From the NCBI RefSeq assembly GCF_042658365.1, contig NZ_JBHSQC010000006.1: a stretch of 64,000 nucleotides of DNA; one strand, written 5' to 3'. Positions 8,939 through 17,769 of this stretch are shown here, in pieces; the stretch's first letter is position 1, and each line of letters opens with the position of its first letter. The translations under genes were made by a program, and so were the position numbers. The stretch comes from Carnobacterium_A antarcticum (GTDB lineage Bacteria > Bacillota > Bacilli > Lactobacillales > Carnobacteriaceae). The notes beneath the pieces are model-generated. The model was not told the DNA's origin. It saw only the letters and a program-made list of their open reading frames with translations, and made no database searches.

Positions 8939-9039
8939 ACCATTCACCTCGCCTTTTTTTGATAGGTCTGCGCATTACTCTGAAATGACAATTCAAAAAC
9001 TCGAAATTACGATTGAAACCCCTTTTAGAAAGAAAACAA

Positions 9040-9081
9040 TAAAAAAGCATACACTCCATTCTGCGATAGAGTATATGCTTG
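9040..9081 (-). terminator. M-box expression-platform terminator
   Basis: On the minus strand AGCATATACTC pairs with GAGTGTATGCT (11 bp, one G-U pair that is valid only in the minus-strand RNA) and is followed by TTTTTTATTG. It lies between the aptamer and mgtA, as expected for a riboswitch that terminates transcription when Mg2+ is bound. Confidence 0.85.
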
Positions 9082-9160
9082 AATATCCATTCTAAATAAA
9101 CGATAAACGATTCCATATTTAAATACAGCTTTTTTGCACCTCAAAAAAGTTCCTTGTATT

Positions 9161-9317
9161 CCTTCTCCATCGTCGAGTTTTAGCACTATATGGCGTAGAT
9201 TATTCATCAGCTACATTAAAAATGACCTTAATTCGATCATTCCTGTTGACCCATTGGTGTCTCTCGACGTTTTTGGGCAGCAGCGTTTTTCCATATAGGA
9301 GCCTCACCTAACAGAAG
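9161..9317 (-). promoter_or_regulatory. M-box (ykoK) magnesium riboswitch aptamer
   Basis: The minus-strand RNA carries the hallmark M-box blocks in order: GTTAGGTGAGGCTCC, ACGCTGCTGCCC, GACACCAATGGGTCAACAG, AAGGTCATTTTTAATGTAGC and GCCATATAGTGCTAAA. AGAAG near 9312 and CCTTCT near 9161 (plus-strand reading) can close helix P1. M-box RNAs sense Mg2+ and switch off Mg2+ transporter genes. The following terminator and mgtA fit this fully. Confidence 0.95.
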
Positions 9318-9342
9318 CTTTATTCATTTCATGTCATTTACT

Positions 9343-9371
9343 ATGCTAGCTCAAAGATTTTTAGAAGTCAA
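9343..9371 (-). promoter_or_regulatory. Promoter of the M-box/mgtA transcript
   Basis: On the minus strand TTGACT (9366-9371) is followed after 17 bases by TAGCAT (9343-9348), a good sigma-A-type promoter. Transcription should begin near 9336, about 20 bases before the aptamer. Confidence 0.65.
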
Positions 9372-9577
9372 GTTGCTCGACTTCTCTTCTTCTATTCTTT
9401 TAAAAGTTAAATTTATTTCAAGTTTAATCCCCTTACTGATTGGCCATTTGAATGGGTTTGTCTTAAAATCAGCGGATTATTTTTCTTTTCCAACTTTTTC
9501 ACCGATAATGGTTATTTTCAAAATAGAAGCAACTGGACTATAATAAAGAAAGCGGCAATTAGAAAGGGAGTTTTTAA

Positions 9578-11389
9578 ATGAAATACAGTATAAATTGGGA
9601 TTTAGAATCTATTTTTCCTGGAGGCAGTCGTTCAACTCAACTCCATGAAAAAATGGCTCTCCTTCAAGAACAGTTAGAGGAATTATCAAAAAATGTAACC
9701 AGTTGGAACAGTGAACAAGATGGACCTGATTTCAAACACTTTACACAATTACTAGCTTTACAAGAAAAAGTAACTTTTGGTTTGTCTCAAGTCCATACTT
9801 TTATTGAAGCTGTTCAATCTGCTGATATCAATAATAAACAAGCCAGTGCTCTATTGGGGAAAGCATTCGAATTAAGCAGCTTTTCGAGCACGGTTCAGAC
9901 AATTTTAGCTAAAAAAATAGTTGAGATACCTGACTCTGAATGGACTAACTTAACAAATCTGCCTGAGTTTCAACCGATTCAATTTGTTTTAAATGAAATA
10001 AGAACTCAAGGTAAAGAATTATTGAGTGAAGCTGAAGAGGCCTTGATCAATTCTCTTTCCATTGATGGATTCCAAGGCTGGAGCGACCATTACGATACAT
10101 TAGTTGCAACAATTGAAATTCCATTTGAAGATAAAGATGGGCATGTAACCAACTTATCTGCGGGCCAAGCCTACAATAAAATGAATGCGGATCCTGATGC
10201 TGAAGTTAGAGAACAGCTCTTTCAGAAATGGGAAGCAACTTGGTCAGCAAAAGCTCCTTTATTCAGCGATACGCTTAATCATTTAGCCGGATTTCGTTTA
10301 GCAGATTATCAAGCTCATGGCGTGACCGATTACTTAAAACGTCCGTTAGAATACAATCGAATGAAACGTGAAACATTAGACACCATGTGGCAAGCCGTTA
10401 GCGATCATAAGCAGCCTTTTATAGATTATTTAAACCGAAAAGCCCAATTATTAGGAAAAGAAAAATTAGCTTGGCAAGATATTGAAGCGCCTGTTTTAGT
10501 TGGGAACGCAGAACCTCAAGTTTATCCGTATGATCAAGGGGCCGAGTTCATCATCGAAAACTTCAAAAAAGTGAGTCCAAAAATGGCTGATTTTGCTCAA
10601 TATGCTTTTGAACACAATTGGATCGAAGCTGAAAACCGCAGCGGCAAACGTCCTGGCGGCTACTGTGCAGAATTGCCAGAAAGCAATGAATCAAGAATTT
10701 TTATGACTTATGCCGATTCACCAAGTGAAGTTTCTACTTTAGCACACGAATTAGGCCACGCTTTCCATAGCCATGTAATGAATGACTTGCCTGCTTTAAA
10801 CCAACAATATGCGATGAATGTAGCTGAAACAGCTAGTACCTTCGCTGAAATGATCGTTGCCGATGCAACTGTAAAAGAAGCTAAAACAAAAGAGGCTAAA
10901 ATTGGTTTACTAGATACGAAAATTCAAAACGCATTGGCAATGTTCTTGAACATTCATGCTCGTTTTATCTTTGAATCTAATTTTTATAAAGAACGCCAAA
11001 CCGGTATTGTAACAGATGAACGCTTGTCTGAGTTAATGGAGGCTGCCCAAAAAGAAGCCTATCAAGATTCTTTAAGCAGCTACCATCCGCATTTTTGGGC
11101 TAGCAAATTACACTTCTTTATTGCGGATGTGCCTTTTTATAACTTCCCTTATACGTTTGGATACCTTTTCAGTCTAGGAATCTATGCTCAGTCTCTTGAA
11201 GAAAGCCAAGGATTTGAAGAGCGTTACATCGCTTTATTGAGAGATACGGCTTCTATGTCTACGGAAGATTTGGCAATGAAACACTTAAACGCTGATTTGA
11301 CTAAACCCGAATTCTGGGAGGCTGGAATAGCGATTATGAAAAATGATGTTGAAACCTTTTTGACATTGACAGAAGATTTTTTAAATTAG
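9578..11389 (+). CDS. pepF: M3-family oligoendopeptidase (PepF/M3 type)
   Basis: This 603-residue cytoplasmic zinc peptidase of the M3 family cleaves short peptides. The zinc-binding HExxH motif lies in TLAHELGHAFHSH, with the downstream glutamate in NVAETASTFAEMIV. The N-terminus MKYSINWDLESIFPGG is typical of the pepF/M3 subfamily. Length is normal. The start is supported by AGAAAGGGAG upstream, and TATAAT at 9539-9544 may be the -10 box, though the -35 is poor. It is a single-gene unit ending at a strong terminator. Likely role is peptide turnover; substrate range cannot be deduced. Confidence 0.93.
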   Translation: MKYSINWDLESIFPGGSRSTQLHEKMALLQEQLEELSKNVTSWNSEQDGPDFKHFTQLLALQEKVTFGLSQVHTFIEAVQSADINNKQASALLGKAFELSSFSSTVQTILAKKIVEIPDSEWTNLTNLPEFQPIQFVLNEIRTQGKELLSEAEEALINSLSIDGFQGWSDHYDTLVATIEIPFEDKDGHVTNLSAGQAYNKMNADPDAEVREQLFQKWEATWSAKAPLFSDTLNHLAGFRLADYQAHGVTDYLKRPLEYNRMKRETLDTMWQAVSDHKQPFIDYLNRKAQLLGKEKLAWQDIEAPVLVGNAEPQVYPYDQGAEFIIENFKKVSPKMADFAQYAFEHNWIEAENRSGKRPGGYCAELPESNESRIFMTYADSPSEVSTLAHELGHAFHSHVMNDLPALNQQYAMNVAETASTFAEMIVADATVKEAKTKEAKIGLLDTKIQNALAMFLNIHARFIFESNFYKERQTGIVTDERLSELMEAAQKEAYQDSLSSYHPHFWASKLHFFIADVPFYNFPYTFGYLFSLGIYAQSLEESQGFEERYIALLRDTASMSTEDLAMKHLNADLTKPEFWEAGIAIMKNDVETFLTLTEDFLN

Positions 11390-11400
11390 TTTTCAAATAA

Positions 11401-11430
11401 AACCCGTTGCTTACACGCAACGGGTTTTTT
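11401..11430 (+). terminator. Terminator after pepF
   Basis: AACCCGTTGC pairs perfectly with GCAACGGGTT around a 6-base loop and is followed by TTTT. It lies 12 bases after the stop codon. Confidence 0.85.
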
Positions 11431-11456
11431 ATGGTGTTTTATGGAAACTGTTAAAA

Positions 11457-12347
11457 TCAACTAGGCACAAAAACAGTTATGTGAGAAGCTAACACTTCAA
11501 GAGTTAAGGGCAAGTCATCTCCTGGGTCACCGTCAATATTCGTTCCTAGTTTTTCTTTTTTAGAGACAGCCACTTGGCCTGTTTTGAACCTTTCATATAA
11601 AACATCACGTGTATCATTCGTTTCTCCCTTAAGTAATTTAAGAAGCAAGGGTAATTTCTTTAGCAAGCTCGTTTTTTTTAATAAAACCAAATGCAAATAC
11701 CCATCATCTGCTTTAGCTTCTGGTAACAGAGATGAAAAACCGCCTACTGAATTGGTGAGCGCAACTAAAACCAATTCAGCTTCTTGTGAAAAAGTTTTTT
11801 CATCTAAGGTTAATTTGAATGAGTAGCTTTTATTCTTTTTTGCTGCTTTTAAGCCTTCCAAAATATAAGCAAAAAAACCTAATTTAGTTTTTTGTTCTGT
11901 ACTAACATTCTGAACAGCTTCAGGGATGCTTCCGATTGCAATGACATCAATAAAGTAATCATCATTGACTTTTCCAACATCTATCTTGCATTTAGCAGCT
12001 GTAGGCAGCATGGCAATGGCTTCCGCGGGATCCATAGGAATACCAAGTGCATGACCTAAATCATTAGCAGTTCCCATAGGGATAAAACCAAAGTCAGGAC
12101 GATAAGCTTCTCCTGCGATGCCATTAACACATTCGTTTATTGTGCCGTCTCCACCCATAACAAAAACAGCTTCCACTCTATCTTTTGCTGCTTCATTAGC
12201 AAATCGTTTAGCATCTCCGGCTTTCTCAGTCTTTTTTACTATTAGTTTATCAAACATTTTCTCTAATGTTGCTTGGGCATTTAACGCGTACTGTTCTCCT
12301 TCTTCATTTCCTGAAGAAGGATTTATGATTAATACAGCTAAGCTCAT
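11457..12347 (-). CDS. Diacylglycerol/lipid kinase family protein
   Basis: The 296-residue protein has the DAGK catalytic domain: NPSSGNEEGEQYA near the N-terminus, the ATP-binding motif VFVMGGDGTINECVNGI (GGDGT) and GFIPMGTANDLGHALGIP. The C-terminal NIDGDPGDDLPLTLEV is also conserved. Members of this YegS/DgkB group phosphorylate diacylglycerol or related lipids at the membrane surface; in Gram-positives DgkB recycles diacylglycerol released during lipoteichoic acid synthesis. Which lipid is used here cannot be told from sequence. The ATG has an AAAGGAGGGC ribosome-binding site. Confidence 0.9.
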   Translation of the reverse strand: MSLAVLIINPSSGNEEGEQYALNAQATLEKMFDKLIVKKTEKAGDAKRFANEAAKDRVEAVFVMGGDGTINECVNGIAGEAYRPDFGFIPMGTANDLGHALGIPMDPAEAIAMLPTAAKCKIDVGKVNDDYFIDVIAIGSIPEAVQNVSTEQKTKLGFFAYILEGLKAAKKNKSYSFKLTLDEKTFSQEAELVLVALTNSVGGFSSLLPEAKADDGYLHLVLLKKTSLLKKLPLLLKLLKGETNDTRDVLYERFKTGQVAVSKKEKLGTNIDGDPGDDLPLTLEVLASHITVFVPS

Positions 12348-12461
12348 TTTAGCCCTCCTTTATTCTTGGTATACCTTTCAAAAAAATAAATAATACGTTT
12401 TTTCAAAAGATTCTTTTACTCGCCTACTATCAGTATACTAAGTAAGTGTTCTTATTTATAC

Positions 12462-12509
12462 AAAAAAGACCCGAACAAAACCATGGCTGGCCTTATTCGA
12501 GTCTTTTTA
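12462..12509 (-). terminator. Terminator after the NlpC/P60 gene
   Basis: AAAAAGACTCGAA pairs with TTCGGGTCTTTTT on the minus strand, flanking a loop with its own GGCCAGCC segment, and is followed by a T-rich tail. It lies just beyond the 12525 stop. Confidence 0.75.
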
Positions 12510-12524
12510 TTTTCATTATTGTTT

Positions 12525-14024
12525 TTAATAACGTCCGTAACCGACAACTTTGCTTGCCCAATATCCAGAAGTATATGAAGCATAGGCAACACCGGTACTG
12601 CTTTGAGAGCCAACAAATTGTCCGCCGCCAGAAACGATTCCTACGTGGTCAATAGTTGAACCACCAAGTGAGAAGAACACTAAGTCTCCTGCTTGTGGGT
12701 TAGATACTTTCGTTGATGCATTGTATTGTGCAGAAGCTACACGCGGCAAGTTGATGCCCGCTTTAGCAAAAACATACGATGTAAAACCAGAACAATCAAA
12801 ACCTGAGGTTGTTGTACCGCCCCATAAATATGGTGTTCCTAACACGCTATTTGCAGTAGACTGCAATGCAGACCATGAAGTTCCGCCTGTTGAAGGAGCT
12901 GGAGCTGGTGTTGGTGCCGGTTTTGGTTTTGGTTTAGACACTGGTTTACTAGGCGCTGGCGTAGTTGCAGCAGTGTTATTCGAGTTAGAGCTATTCGAAC
13001 TAGACGAATTCGAACTAGTCGTATTTGAGTTAGCTGTTGTTGCTGGATTACTATTCGTTGATGCAGGTTGAGACGCTGTTTCCGTACTTGGAGCTGGTGT
13101 TTCTGCTTGTACTTCTGTTACAGCTTCGTCATTGCTTTGTTCTGAAGTTGCCGCAGATGCAGTTTCGTTTGCTGCTACTTCAGTAGAAGCGGCTTCTGTT
13201 GCAGCTGCTTCTTCAGCTTTTTCTTCTTCAACTTTTTTCTGTTCAAAAGCTACTTGGACAGCTTTTTCTGCAGCCGCTTGAGCTGTAGTATATTCAGTAA
13301 CAGCATTTTCTGCAGCTGTTTTTTGAGCTAAGAAAGCATCTTTATCTTCTTGAGCCGTGGCCATTTCAGAAGCGAGTTGCGAAACAACTACTTCTTTTTC
13401 CAACATTTGTTGCTCAAGAGAACTTTGTGCATCTTCCAGCTGAGCAGCTAATGCATTTTGTTGAACGATTGTTTGTTCCGTTGCTGTTTTCTTTTCAATC
13501 ACTAATTTTTGATCGGCTACTTGTTCTTCAACAAGGTTTTTATTGGCATCTACTAATTTACTAACCACATCTAAGCGGCCTACTACGTCTACTAAAGACT
13601 CTGCTTCAATGACGAATTCTATGTAGTTTTGAGTATCTCCATTAGTTTGGACTGTTCGAGCTTGTTGATCCAATTGTTCATTTCGTTGTTCAATTTTTTC
13701 TTCTAGTGCTTCAATTTCTGTTTTCAACGTATCCATTTCTTTTTGAGATTTTTGGATATCAGCTACTAATTTTTGAGATTTTTCTTTATTTACACTAATA
13801 GTATTATTGATTGTTTCTAATTGCTCTTGTGTAGTAATTTTTTCTGTTGCTAAACCATTTATTTTTTGTTCTGCTTCTTCAATATTTTTTTTATTTTGGT
13901 TTACTTTTTGTTCTGCTTCTTCGATTTTGTCTGTATAGGATTCAGCACCAACCGCTGTTGGCAATATAAGAGAGCTAAAAGTCATTGTTCCTAAAATAGC
14001 AATTGAAAGTAATTTTTTATTCAC
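12525..14024 (-). CDS. Secreted coiled-coil NlpC/P60 peptidoglycan hydrolase
   Basis: This 499-residue secreted wall hydrolase has, in order, a signal peptide (to about PTAVGAES), a long PcsB/SagA-like coiled coil (about 35-260), a low-complexity Ala/Ser/Thr/Asn linker, a KPKPKPAPTPAPAP wall-spanning segment, and a C-terminal NlpC/P60 domain of about 110 residues. The catalytic Cys is in GFDCSGFTSYVF and the His in TIDHVGIVSGG. NlpC/P60 enzymes usually cut D-Glu-diamino-acid bonds in stem peptides. The start is GTG at 14024, preceded by TTTGGAGGAAAG; the ATG at 14048 has no ribosome-binding site. Its coiled-coil half is paralogous to the M23 protein at 55916. It resembles enterococcal SagA/P54 in layout. 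Confidence 0.92.
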   Translation of the reverse strand: MNKKLLSIAILGTMTFSSLILPTAVGAESYTDKIEEAEQKVNQNKKNIEEAEQKINGLATEKITTQEQLETINNTISVNKEKSQKLVADIQKSQKEMDTLKTEIEALEEKIEQRNEQLDQQARTVQTNGDTQNYIEFVIEAESLVDVVGRLDVVSKLVDANKNLVEEQVADQKLVIEKKTATEQTIVQQNALAAQLEDAQSSLEQQMLEKEVVVSQLASEMATAQEDKDAFLAQKTAAENAVTEYTTAQAAAEKAVQVAFEQKKVEEEKAEEAAATEAASTEVAANETASAATSEQSNDEAVTEVQAETPAPSTETASQPASTNSNPATTANSNTTSSNSSSSNSSNSNNTAATTPAPSKPVSKPKPKPAPTPAPAPSTGGTSWSALQSTANSVLGTPYLWGGTTTSGFDCSGFTSYVFAKAGINLPRVASAQYNASTKVSNPQAGDLVFFSLGGSTIDHVGIVSGGGQFVGSQSSTGVAYASYTSGYWASKVVGYGRY

Positions 14025-14213
14025 TAGTCTCTTTCCTCCAAATTTCATTTTTTAATCTTAAGTAAAATTTACTCTTACTTCACAAGTCATAGTATAACAT
14101 GAAAGACAAGTCAGTAAGGTTTCGTTTAGATTACAATTAAGTGTCAACACTTTTAACGTTCTTTGTCTGATTATTCCTCTTCTTCTTCATTCTCCTCTTG
14201 TAAAGCATAGGTT

Positions 14214-14759
14214 TTATTTAAATTGACAACCTGCTTCATGATCGTTAATCAACCCAGCAGCTTGCAAGTAAGCATAACACGTCACTGGTCCAATAAAAGA
14301 AAAGTTTCTTTTTTTCATATCTGCTGCAAGTTTTTCGGATAATTCAGTTTTCACAGGAATTTGTTCCCCAGTGCTGTAGTGATTGACGATTGGTTGATAA
14401 TCCACAAAAGACCATAAGTAGCGATCAAAGGTTCCCCATTCTTCTTGAACCGCTAAAAAGGATCGTGCGTTTTTGATAATGGCTTTTATTTTTAATTTAT
14501 GGCGTATAATGCCGGGATTAGCCAGCAGTTCTTCTATTTTTAGTTGATCATAAATTTGGATTTTTAGTGGATCAAACCCATCTAAAGCCTCACGGTAATT
14601 CTCTCTTTTCGCTAATATAGTAGACCAGCTCAAACCAGCTTGCATGGTTTCAAGAATCAGTAATTCAAACAACTCTTTGTCATCATGATGTGGCTTCCCC
14701 CATTCATAATCATGGTAATGTTGATCTAATGGCGTTTTTGTTGCCCAAGTACATCGCAT
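14214..14759 (-). CDS. tag: DNA-3-methyladenine glycosylase I
   Basis: The Tag family enzyme (181 residues) removes 3-methyladenine from alkylated DNA. The signature start MRCTWATKTPLDQHYHDYEWG, the segment ETMQAGLSWSTILAKRENYR and the C-terminal FSFIGPVTCYAYLQAAGLINDH are diagnostic; Cys3, the C-terminal Cys and nearby His residues correspond to the zinc site. The ATG at 14759 is preferred because AAAGG lies 10 bases before it and it gives the canonical MRCxW start. An ATG four codons upstream (14771) abuts the same AAAGG. Confidence 0.93.
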   Translation of the reverse strand: MRCTWATKTPLDQHYHDYEWGKPHHDDKELFELLILETMQAGLSWSTILAKRENYREALDGFDPLKIQIYDQLKIEELLANPGIIRHKLKIKAIIKNARSFLAVQEEWGTFDRYLWSFVDYQPIVNHYSTGEQIPVKTELSEKLAADMKKRNFSFIGPVTCYAYLQAAGLINDHEAGCQFK

Positions 14760-14881
14760 CCTATCGTTCATCCTTTCTATCTTCCTGTCTTTTACGATCG
14801 GTTTAGTGCATTGATTTTTTTAAATCGGGTCAGCTCAATTCATTTTAGCTTAAAAAAACACTCTCTGCTATTTTTTAGGCC

Positions 14882-14911
14882 TTGCTTTCTTAAAATAAGT
14901 TAGTGTATAAT
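14882..14911 (+). promoter_or_regulatory. Promoter of trhO
   Basis: TTGCTT at 14882-14887 and a perfect TATAAT at 14906-14911 are separated by 18 bases, 67 bases before the trhO start codon. Confidence 0.6.
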
Positions 14912-14978
14912 ATAGTGTCAGATAGTTTGTTTATTTCATTATAAAGTTTATTAAGTAAGTTATTTAGGAGGATTTACA

Positions 14979-15947
14979 ATGTCTAAAGATTATCGTGTAT
15001 TGCTTTATTACCAATATGTTCTTATTGAAGACCCAGAGCAATTTACAAAAGACCATTTAGCATTTTGTAAAGAAATTGGTTTAAAAGGTAGAATCTTAAT
15101 CGCTTCAGAAGGTATCAATGGCACCGTTTCGGGAACGTTCGAACAAACTCAACGTTACATGGATGAAATGCATGCTGATACTCGTTTTGCTGATATGGTT
15201 TTTAAAATTGATGAAGAAAGTACAGAAGCTTTCAAAAAAATGCATGTTCGCCACCGGCAAGAATTAGTTACATTAAACTTAGAAGATGACATCGACCCCA
15301 ATGAAATCACAGGGGAATATTTGGACCCTAAAGCCTTCCGGGAAGCCATTTTAGATGAAGGTACAATTGTCATTGATGCGCGTAATGATTATGAATATGA
15401 TTTAGGGCACTTCAGAGGTGCAGTTCGACCGGATATCCGCTCTTTTCGTGAACTCCCTCAATGGATTCGCGACAATAAAGAAGAGTTCATGGATAAACGT
15501 GTTGTAACTTATTGTACAGGCGGGATCCGTTGTGAAAAGTTTTCAGGTTGGCTAGTCAAAGAAGGATTTAAAGATGTCGGTCAATTACATGGCGGCATTG
15601 CTACGTATGGTAAAGATCCTGAAGTCCAAGGCGAGTTATGGGACGGTCAAATGTATGTATTCGATAGTCGAATCAGTGTACCTGTAAACCAAAAAGAACA
15701 TGTGATTGTTGGTCGGGATTGGTTTGATGGTTCTCCTTGCGAACGGTATGTTAACTGTGCAAACCCTAAGTGCAATCGTCAAATTTTAACTTCAGTTGAA
15801 AACGAGCACAAATACTTGCGCGGCTGTTGTTACGATTGCCGAGTTGCATCAGAGAATTTGTATGTAAAACACAATCATCTAAGCCAAGAGGAAGTTAGTG
15901 AGCGTTTAGCTGAAATTGGCGAAATATTGCCAACTTCTAACTTCTAA
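14979..15947 (+). CDS. trhO: tRNA uridine(34) hydroxylase TrhO (rhodanese domain)
   Basis: This 322-residue protein of the YceA/TrhO family performs oxygen-dependent 5-hydroxylation of wobble uridine in tRNA. It has an N-terminal acylphosphatase-like domain (LLYYQYVLIEDPEQF, ASEGINGTVSG), a central rhodanese domain with active-site loop YCTGGIRCEKFSGWL, and a C-terminal Cys-rich segment (CANPKCNRQI, CCYDCR). Length is normal for the long Firmicute type. A strong ribosome-binding site (TTAGGAGGA) and the promoter at 14882 precede it. It is monocistronic, ending in a strong hairpin. Confidence 0.93.
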   Translation: MSKDYRVLLYYQYVLIEDPEQFTKDHLAFCKEIGLKGRILIASEGINGTVSGTFEQTQRYMDEMHADTRFADMVFKIDEESTEAFKKMHVRHRQELVTLNLEDDIDPNEITGEYLDPKAFREAILDEGTIVIDARNDYEYDLGHFRGAVRPDIRSFRELPQWIRDNKEEFMDKRVVTYCTGGIRCEKFSGWLVKEGFKDVGQLHGGIATYGKDPEVQGELWDGQMYVFDSRISVPVNQKEHVIVGRDWFDGSPCERYVNCANPKCNRQILTSVENEHKYLRGCCYDCRVASENLYVKHNHLSQEEVSERLAEIGEILPTSNF

Positions 15948-15988
15948 AAAATAAGGAACTGGGACTTATCCCAGTTCCTTATTTTTAT
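15947..15988 (+). terminator. Bidirectional terminator, trhO / ABC transporter operon
   Basis: AAAAATAAGGAACTGGGA pairs with its complement around a short loop, with A-run before and T-run after. It can stop trhO from the left and the minus-strand transporter operon from the right. Confidence 0.85.
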
Positions 15989-16031
15989 ACAATTTTTTCG
16001 GTGCAATCATATTTTTTATTGCCTGCTTTTA

Positions 16032-16835
16032 TTATCCTAAAATCAGCGCATCATCACTAACACGATTGCCGCTGTTTTTATGAAACAATTCCAATAAATC
16101 AGGAACTGTCATTTTCTTCTTTTCAACACCCGAAACATCAACAACAATTTGCCCATTATGCAACATAATCAACCGGTTGCCATATTCAATCGCATTTTCC
16201 ATATTATGTGTGATCATCATGGCTGTCAATTTTTCTTCTTGAACGATTTTATCGGTCAACTCTAATACCATCTGACTTGTTTTAGGATCTAGAGCTGCCG
16301 TATGCTCATCTAAAAGAAGCAACTTCGGTGTTTCTAAAGTAGCCATCAACAATGTTAACGCTTGGCGTTGCCCGCCAGATAATAAACCAACTTCCATTTT
16401 CAAGCGGTTTTCTAGCCCTAAATCTAGTTGTCTCAATCGTTTTCTAAATAGTGTCCGTTGCTTTTCTTTAACACCTAACGAGAGCCCTCTTCTTTTCCCG
16501 CGATTATAAGCAACAGCTAAATTTTCTTCAATGCTTAATCTTGTGGCCGTCCCCATTTTAGGATCTTGGAAAACACGACCGATATGTTTCGACCGTTCTG
16601 CTGTTTTTTTGTATGTCACGTCTTCCCCATCTAAGAAAATGCGCCCTTCATCAACAAAGAAGCTCCCTGCAATACTATTTAATAACGTTGATTTCCCTGC
16701 TCCGTTTCCACCAATGATCGTCACAAATTCTTCTTCTTTAATCGTTAAATCCAACCCTTTTAACACATGGTTTTCATTGATCGTTCCTGTCTCAAAGCTT
16801 TTGTGAATAGCTTGTACTTCTAGGATAGCAGCCAT
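16032..16835 (-). CDS. ABC transporter ATP-binding protein (tryptophan-type importer)
   Basis: This 267-residue nucleotide-binding subunit has Walker A IIGGNGAGKSTLLNSIAG, signature LLSGGQRQALTLLMA, Walker B PKLLLLDEHTAALD and the H-loop MMITHNM. It shares an operon with the permease (1-base gap) and the lipoprotein at 17770. The ATG at 16835 is preferred: GAAAGGGG lies 9 bases before it, whereas a start at 16862 would lie inside the permease gene. The three genes form a complete importer of the family usually annotated as tryptophan/tyrosine transport (TrpXYZ); substrate is inferred from family only. Confidence 0.9.
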   Translation of the reverse strand: MAAILEVQAIHKSFETGTINENHVLKGLDLTIKEEEFVTIIGGNGAGKSTLLNSIAGSFFVDEGRIFLDGEDVTYKKTAERSKHIGRVFQDPKMGTATRLSIEENLAVAYNRGKRRGLSLGVKEKQRTLFRKRLRQLDLGLENRLKMEVGLLSGGQRQALTLLMATLETPKLLLLDEHTAALDPKTSQMVLELTDKIVQEEKLTAMMITHNMENAIEYGNRLIMLHNGQIVVDVSGVEKKKMTVPDLLELFHKNSGNRVSDDALILG

Positions 16836-16836
16836 T

Positions 16837-17742
16837 TTATTGTACCCCTTTCTTTTTTGCATATGGAGATTTTTTCAAGATTTTTCCAGACTTCTTTTTC
16901 AGCAAGGGTGTTGAAAGAGCAATCGCTAAAATCAGTGCTGAAAACAATTTGATATCTTGAGGATCAACTCCCAGCTGCAGCACCAAATCGATGATCAAGC
17001 GGTAAACCACAGCTCCAATAACGATCGTCACTAAACGTTTTGCAAATGATAAGTTATGGAAGATGACTTCTCCGATAATAACGGAAGCCAATCCAATAAC
17101 GATTGTGCCAATTCCCATGCCAATATCCGCATAACTATTGTTTTGCGCAATCAATGCACCGGACAAAGCAATCAAGCCATTACTCAACATATACCCGATA
17201 ATTTTCATAGCATTAGTATGAATGCCATTTGCTTCACTCATGTCTTCATTGTCTCCTGTTGAGCGAATAGCTAAGCCTGTTTCCGTATTAAAAAATAAGT
17301 ATAAAACTAAAATCACCAGCAGTGCTACCAGTGCTCCAACTGCTAATACAGCTGTCCGGCTGTTCAAACCAAAGCTTTGCATAGTCCGCATCAATGTTCC
17401 TTGTCCAAGTAGCGTCACGTTAGCTTTTCCCATGATTCTTAAATTAATGGAATAGAGAGCCGTCATTGTCAGTATTCCGGTCAGTAGAGCGGGAATTTTC
17501 AGTACTGTATGCAAAAGTCCAGATACCGTTCCGGCCAACATCCCCGCAATCAGTGCTGCAATGGTAGAAAGCCAAGGCGGAATTCCAGCAACGATCAGAC
17601 TGGCACAGACAGCTGCCCCTAATGGAAAACTACCTTCAGCTGTTAAATCGGCAATATCTAAAATTCGAAAAGTTAAATACACTCCGATTGCCATGACCGA
17701 CCATAATAACCCTTGTGAAATACTTGATAATATTATACTCAT
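16837..17742 (-). CDS. ABC transporter permease (tryptophan-type importer)
   Basis: The 301-residue polytopic permease is related to the branched-chain amino acid/LivH-type permeases, with about eight or nine hydrophobic segments. The conserved TEGSFPLGAAVCASLIVAG-like N-terminal region (here TAEGSFPLGAAV), the ALLTGILTMTALYSINLRIMG segment and SNGLIALSGALIAQNNSYADIGMGIGTIVIGLASVIIGE match the permease partner of DUF534-type binding proteins. It sits between its binding protein (27-base gap) and ATPase gene, with a GGGGAG ribosome-binding site. It moves substrate across the cytoplasmic membrane. Confidence 0.9.
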   Translation of the reverse strand: MSIILSSISQGLLWSVMAIGVYLTFRILDIADLTAEGSFPLGAAVCASLIVAGIPPWLSTIAALIAGMLAGTVSGLLHTVLKIPALLTGILTMTALYSINLRIMGKANVTLLGQGTLMRTMQSFGLNSRTAVLAVGALVALLVILVLYLFFNTETGLAIRSTGDNEDMSEANGIHTNAMKIIGYMLSNGLIALSGALIAQNNSYADIGMGIGTIVIGLASVIIGEVIFHNLSFAKRLVTIVIGAVVYRLIIDLVLQLGVDPQDIKLFSALILAIALSTPLLKKKSGKILKKSPYAKKKGVQ

Positions 17743-17769
17743 AACTGTAAAACTCCCCTTTTTTCTTCC

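Noticed and set aside
9025..9207. 60-codon minus-strand frame starting within the M-box
   Set aside because: It runs through conserved aptamer and the terminator hairpin, and sequence conservation there is explained by the riboswitch.
9331..9543. 70-codon plus-strand frame before pepF
   Set aside because: Overlaps the mgtA leader promoter on the other strand and has no credible ribosome-binding site.
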